DNA of 9,462 bases, taken from an uncultured Chlamydiae bacterium. Lineage in GTDB: Bacteria; Chlamydiota; Chlamydiia; Chlamydiales; Rhabdochlamydiaceae. Below are positions 6,582-9,462 of the stretch, in pieces. The notes below the pieces were generated by a model. The model was not told where the DNA came from and made no database searches. It was given only the letters and a program-made list of their open reading frames with translations. The DNA is taken from positions 1 through 9,462 of the forward strand of contig CAIPRZ010000155.1 of the NCBI GenBank assembly GCA_903867585.1. Reading direction: 5' to 3'. Within the stretch, counting starts at the first letter, position 1; each line of letters starts with the position of its first letter. The position numbers and the translations under genes were made by a program.

Positions 6582-6999
6582 GATCAAGTCCGCTTAAATA
6601 GGTTTCAAGAATTAAACAAGCAGCCATGGAATCGGAACCTTGAGCCCTTTGCTTTCGATTAAAATTCATTCCGATCATCGCTTTTTCAGCTTGTGCTGAG
6701 GTAAGCCTCTCATCAAGATAAACAATTTTAACATGGGGAAGATGGACTTCTAATTCTTTAATAAAAGCTTTTGTTTCTTGAGCCATAATACCTTCTTTAC
6801 CCGATAATTCAAGAGGAAGGCCCACAACAAGCAGATCACAATCTTCTTTTTTAAGAAGGGTGGCTAAAGCTGTAGCTGATAAAGCTTTAGTTTTTAGCAT
6901 TTTAAAATTTTCATAAGGCATCGGAATTTTTAAAAGGCGTGAGCAAGAAGCCAAACCAATTCTTACCCTTCCGTAATCGAATCCAAATATTTTACCCAT
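6571..6999 (-). CDS. ruvX: YqgF/RuvX family putative pre-16S rRNA nuclease
   Basis: An RNase H-fold nuclease of the YqgF family, implicated in processing the 5' end of pre-16S rRNA; once called a Holliday junction resolvase. Motifs in order are FDYGRVRIGLA with Asp8, VVGLPLELSGKEG (58-70), LDERLTSAQAE (95-105) with Glu97, and GSDSMAACLILETYL with Asp123. These acidic residues are the expected metal-binding set. At 142 aa it has the typical length. The ATG overlaps the end of pyrG by 8 bases (ATGGGTAA) and has AGGGA 7 bases upstream within pyrG, so it is cotranscribed with pyrG. The pyrG-yqgF order is shared with Chlamydia. Confidence 0.93.
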   Translation of the reverse strand: MGKIFGFDYGRVRIGLASCSRLLKIPMPYENFKMLKTKALSATALATLLKKEDCDLLVVGLPLELSGKEGIMAQETKAFIKELEVHLPHVKIVYLDERLTSAQAEKAMIGMNFNRKQRAQGSDSMAACLILETYLSGLDHGM

Positions 7000-8611
7000 G
7001 TTTAGATCCCTGTTTTAAACAAGCCCCGATAAAATCTCTAAAAAGAGGATGGGGGGTGACTGGTTTTGATAAAAATTCTGGATGAAATTGAACTCCTACC
7101 ATCCATGGGTGGTCTTTAACCTCAGCGATTTCACAAAGCGATCCATCTGCAAGAACCCCAGAAAAAATAAGACCCTTATCTTCAAGAGGCTTTTTATAAT
7201 GACCATTAAACTCATAACGGTGTCTATGACGCTCGTAGACTAAAATGTTTTTATAAGCCTCATAGGCTTTGGTGTGTTTTGCAATTGAGCAAGGATAGGC
7301 TCCAAGACGCATAGATCCACCTACTAATAGAACATCTTTTTGTTCTGATAAAAGAGATATAACAGGAATTTTAGTTTCAGGGTCCATTTCAGTGGAGTTA
7401 GCATTTTCTAATTCAGCTTTATTTCTTGCAAATTCTGTACATAATACCTGCATGCCTAAACAGATTCCAAAATAGGGGAGCTTATGTTCGCGACAATATT
7501 TGGCAGCTAAAATTTTACCTTCCCATCCGCGCTCACCGAATCCGCCAGGAACTAAAATACCATCAATGCCTTTAAACAAGGTTTTTAGATTGGTATGAGC
7601 CTCAATTTTATCTGATTCAAACTTAACAATTTTGAGTACAGATTCGTGATAAATAGCTGCATGCATAAGGGATTCGAAGACCGATTTATAGGCATCTTGA
7701 TGCTGAAGATATTTTCCAACAATTCCAATGGTGACAACATGTTTGGGATTTTTGAATTTATGGACCATCTTTTCCCAATCCTTTAGATCACACGCTTTAT
7801 CTTTGAGAGATAATAGCTCACATACTTTTGTATCAAGCTTTTGAGCATGCAGCATAAGGGGGACTTCATAAATGGTATGATCTACATCAGGTTCATCAAA
7901 AACAGATGATTCTGGTACTGAGCAAAATAGGGAGATCTTTTGTTTAATTTCTTCATCTAAGGCTTTTTCACAACGGCATAAGATAATATCAGGAACAATA
8001 CCAATGCTACGAAGAGTTTGAACTGAGTGTTGAGTAGGCTTGGTTTTGACCTCTCCGGCGGCTTTTAAATAGGGAACGTAGGTGAGATGGATATTAAGAC
8101 ATTTTTCGGGGTTTTCATATCTAAATTGGCGAATAGCTTCCATAAAAGGGAGCGATTCGATATCACCGGTTGTGCCACCAATTTCAATAATAAGAACATC
8201 TAGTTGCATTGACTCTTTGACAACTCGATAGATCCGTTGTTTAATTTCATCGGTGACATGAGGGATGACTTGTACCGTTTTTCCTAAATACTCACCCCGT
8301 CTTTCTTTTTTTATGACCTCATCATAAATTTGACCTGAGGTGGTATTAGAGAGTTTTCCAATTTTGGCTTTAGTAAAACGGTGGTAATGGCCTAAATCAA
8401 GATCGGTCTCTGCCCCATCATCGGTTACATACACCTCACCGTGCTGAAAAGGGCTCATGGTTCCTGGATCCACATTTAGGTAAGGATCAAGTTTAAGCAT
8501 GCCTATTTTATAACCTCGAGCTTCAAGCAATAAAGCTATCGATGCAGCGGTCAGTCCTTTTCCCAAAGAGGATACCACTCCACCGGTTACAAAAATAAAT
8601 TTTGTTTGCAT
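6992..8611 (-). CDS. pyrG: CTP synthase, glutamine-hydrolysing
   Basis: Makes CTP from UTP, ATP and glutamine; last step of pyrimidine nucleotide synthesis, cytoplasmic, active as a tetramer. The N-terminal amidoligase domain starts KFIFVTGGVVSSLGKG (4-19) with the P-loop-like GKG, followed by YVTDDGAETDLDLGHYHRF and IEIGGTTGDIESLPF. The C-terminal class I glutaminase domain has VPGGFGERG, the nucleophile Cys384 in GICLGMQ, and the His-Glu pair in VQFHPEF. At 539 aa it is full length and intact. The ATG has AGGA 6 bases upstream (8618-8621). It is the first gene of the minus-strand cluster, starting 78 bases after an intrinsic terminator; I could not place a convincing promoter in that short gap. 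Chlamydia trachomatis also has a CTP synthase in this position. Confidence 0.98.
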   Translation of the reverse strand: MQTKFIFVTGGVVSSLGKGLTAASIALLLEARGYKIGMLKLDPYLNVDPGTMSPFQHGEVYVTDDGAETDLDLGHYHRFTKAKIGKLSNTTSGQIYDEVIKKERRGEYLGKTVQVIPHVTDEIKQRIYRVVKESMQLDVLIIEIGGTTGDIESLPFMEAIRQFRYENPEKCLNIHLTYVPYLKAAGEVKTKPTQHSVQTLRSIGIVPDIILCRCEKALDEEIKQKISLFCSVPESSVFDEPDVDHTIYEVPLMLHAQKLDTKVCELLSLKDKACDLKDWEKMVHKFKNPKHVVTIGIVGKYLQHQDAYKSVFESLMHAAIYHESVLKIVKFESDKIEAHTNLKTLFKGIDGILVPGGFGERGWEGKILAAKYCREHKLPYFGICLGMQVLCTEFARNKAELENANSTEMDPETKIPVISLLSEQKDVLLVGGSMRLGAYPCSIAKHTKAYEAYKNILVYERHRHRYEFNGHYKKPLEDKGLIFSGVLADGSLCEIAEVKDHPWMVGVQFHPEFLSKPVTPHPLFRDFIGACLKQGSKHG

Positions 8612-8688
8612 GTCAGATCCTGATTAAAATTTATCTCTTAAATCTTACCAAAACCTAAAGAAAGCGTCTTTAATTTTTCCGCTTAAAA

Positions 8689-8710
8689 GAGCCTATCAAG
8701 CCTTAGGCTC
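8689..8710 (-). terminator. Rho-independent terminator after the orphan gene
   Basis: On the minus strand a perfect 7-bp stem (GAGCCTA / TAGGCTC) encloses an 8-base loop and is followed by TTTTAA. It begins 7 bases after the stop codon of the gene at 8718 and ends 77 bases before the pyrG ATG. It should separate the orphan gene from the pyrG cluster. One arm falls inside a 22-base repeated segment. Confidence 0.7.
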
Positions 8711-8721
8711 AGGTTTGCTAA
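8700..8721. repeat. 22-base imperfect direct repeat, copy 1 (at and past stop)
   Basis: GCCTTAGGCTCAGGTTTGCT plus AA matches 8785-8806 at 20 of 22 bases. This copy spans the stop codon of the orphan gene and supplies one arm of the terminator. Read on the minus strand one frame off from the gene, it encodes ISKPEPKA and then a stop, close to the SKPEHKA of copy 2. Confidence 0.6.
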
Positions 8722-9296
8722 TTAAATCCGATTTCAATCTGGTTAATTAATTTTTGATTTTGCGGGCTTAGAAGATGCCATTGAGCCTTATGCTCAGGCT
8801 TGCTAAAAAGAATTTTTAAAATTCTTAATTCATTATAACTACCATCGGCAATAATGGCCTCGCAGACCTCTATATCAGGTAATATAGTGTCTCGAATGCC
8901 ATTTTCCCGCCACCAGTAGAGCCTAAAAGCCAAATCGATTTTAATAGGTAAAGATTTAGCAGGTTCAGTTGCCATTTCTAAATTTAGTGAAATAGGCACT
9001 ACTTGAGGCTCTTCAGTTTCATTTTTTGGCTTAGACTCCTCTGATATCGTCTTTTTAGGCTCAGAGTCTTCTGTCATCTTCTTATAAGAAAATACAGAAT
9101 TAAAAATAGAGCATAGACAAGAGCAAATTTGGGAACTAGGGGTCCTGGTTTTATCTTGAGATGAATCCTTTGGGGGATTTTGAAAGGCAGAGGCTGGTTC
9201 TGTATTTCTAAAAGCTGAAAAGGTATTAATAGGATAGTCCTCAGGAAAAAATTCTTGTTGTAGTAGTGAGTTGGAAAAGCTATCACGTCTTTCCAT
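8718..9296 (-). CDS. Hypothetical protein with low-complexity linker, lineage-specific
   Basis: Not recognised. From the ATG at 9296 the protein is 192 aa. Residues 1-55 are polar and rich in Ser, Pro, Asn and Phe. Residues 57-71 form a short Cys-rich hydrophobic patch (ICSCLCSIFNSVFSY), too short and polar for a sure membrane helix. Residues 74-116 are a charged Glu/Lys/Pro/Ser linker with SEPKK and SKPKN units. Residues 118-192 look like a small folded domain, with LAFRLYWWREN, YNELRILKILF and HLLSPQNQKLINQIEI. There is no classical signal peptide. A GTG at 9341 would add 15 residues (207 aa); neither start has a clear Shine-Dalgarno site, so the start is uncertain. An intrinsic terminator follows at once, so it is a separate unit from pyrG. 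A disordered region plus a small C-terminal domain would fit a secreted host-directed protein, but nothing seen proves secretion. Confidence 0.68.
   Translation of the reverse strand: MERRDSFSNSLLQQEFFPEDYPINTFSAFRNTEPASAFQNPPKDSSQDKTRTPSSQICSCLCSIFNSVFSYKKMTEDSEPKKTISEESKPKNETEEPQVVPISLNLEMATEPAKSLPIKIDLAFRLYWWRENGIRDTILPDIEVCEAIIADGSYNELRILKILFSKPEHKAQWHLLSPQNQKLINQIEIGFN
8785..8806. repeat. 22-base imperfect direct repeat, copy 2 (inside orphan gene)
   Basis: It differs from copy 1 only at positions 7 and 15, and lies 85 bases away. It encodes SKPEHKA (about residues 165-171) of the orphan protein. A local duplication is the simplest explanation. Confidence 0.6.
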
Positions 9297-9313
9297 CCCA
9301 AAATAGTATGGAG

Positions 9314-9343
9314 AATATAAAATAAAATCTAAATGTATCACAA
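9314..9343 (-). promoter_or_regulatory. Weak candidate promoter for the orphan gene
   Basis: On the minus strand TTGTGA (9338-9343) and TATATT (9314-9319) are 18 bases apart, matching consensus at 4/6 and 5/6. The predicted transcript start near 9307 is only about 10 bases before the ATG at 9296, an unusually short leader. If the GTG at 9341 were the real start, this site would be inside the gene and meaningless. Confidence 0.22.
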
Positions 9344-9378
9344 TAAAAATTTAACCGAAGTAATTTGATGCAAGGATC

Positions 9379-9462
9379 TTAAGAAAAACCAAAGGTCTGC
9401 GTTTCATAGGGAGCGAGCTCGTATTTATAGCTGTATGCGACAGTCTGAAAATTGGAGTAAAA
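9379..9462 (-). CDS. C-terminal end of an unidentified protein, cut by window edge
   Basis: The minus strand is open from the right edge to a TAA at 9379-9381, giving 27 codons that end in YKYELAPYETQTFGFS. The piece is strikingly aromatic (six Tyr and four Phe in 27), with alternating polar and aromatic residues such as VAYSYKYEL, as in beta-strands of surface or outer-membrane proteins; this is suggestive only. The plus strand is also open here but has no start codon. Its stop is 38 bases upstream of the alternative GTG start of the orphan gene. No terminator is visible after it. The length is too short for a name. Confidence 0.4.
   Translation of the reverse strand, partial: FYSNFQTVAYSYKYELAPYETQTFGFS

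Noticed and set aside
8617..8645. TTGGTA-17-TTTAAT promoter match ahead of pyrG
   Set aside because: The predicted transcript start would fall about 5 bases from the ATG and exclude the AGGA ribosome binding site.
8662..8684. 5-bp inverted repeat AAGCG...CGCTT after the terminator
   Set aside because: Short stem with a 13-base loop; too weak beside the 7-bp hairpin at 8689-8710.
9074..9301. Minus-strand 75-codon frame starting at a TTG, ending in hydrophobic residues
   Set aside because: Overlaps the orphan gene in another frame and lacks an ATG. The longer frame with a terminator directly after it is preferred.
9454..9462. GGAGTAAAA at the right end as a ribosome binding site for a plus-strand gene
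   Set aside because: The start codon would be outside the window, and the minus-strand reading of the same bases is open and protein-like. Cannot be decided here.
1..9462. tRNA or rRNA genes, CRISPR arrays, insertion sequences, integrases, phage or toxin-antitoxin genes
   Set aside because: No supporting sequence pattern was seen on either strand; nearly all bases are explained by housekeeping genes.

Overview
The window is AT-rich and almost entirely coding. It looks like a chromosomal housekeeping region from a member of the Chlamydiae outside Chlamydiaceae (a chlamydia-like or environmental lineage). The main reason is the minus-strand order pyrG - yqgF - zwf - pgl, which I recall as the CTP synthase / YqgF / G6PD / DevB order of Chlamydia trachomatis. 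Here two extra genes interrupt it: a small DUF2892-like membrane protein between yqgF and zwf, and an OpcA-like gene between zwf and pgl. A glutamine-dependent NAD synthetase, which the animal-pathogenic Chlamydiaceae are generally described as lacking, also points to an environmental relative. The phylum call is inference from gene order; no rRNA or other marker is present.

Layout. Left, plus strand: the 3' part of nadE (start codon outside the window), a 248-base spacer with a candidate promoter and a 20-base dyad, then tsaD, which makes the tRNA t6A modification. Centre and right, minus strand, read right to left: the last 27 codons of an unidentified gene at the right edge; a lineage-specific protein of about 192 aa with a low-complexity middle; an intrinsic terminator; then a tight cluster pyrG > yqgF (ruvX) > DUF2892-like > zwf > opcA-like > pgl. 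tsaD and this cluster converge near 2870-3061, where a doubtful 69-codon minus-strand reading frame overlaps the 3' end of tsaD.

How the genes work together. zwf and pgl catalyse the first two steps of the oxidative pentose phosphate pathway (glucose 6-phosphate to 6-phosphogluconate, with NADPH made by zwf). The OpcA-like protein lies between them with a TAATG junction on one side and an ATGA junction on the other, so the three are very probably translated together and OpcA probably acts on G6PD. pyrG supplies CTP and yqgF processes the 5' end of pre-16S rRNA; their overlaps suggest one transcript, with a possible extra promoter just ahead of zwf.

I see no mobile element, CRISPR array, phage gene, toxin-antitoxin pair or tRNA/rRNA gene, and no clearly new multi-gene system. 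The points most worth a second look are the OpcA-like gene in the zwf-pgl pair, the orphan protein beside pyrG with its duplicated 22-base segment straddling the stop codon, the dyad over the tsaD promoter, and the small ORF antisense to the tsaD 3' end.
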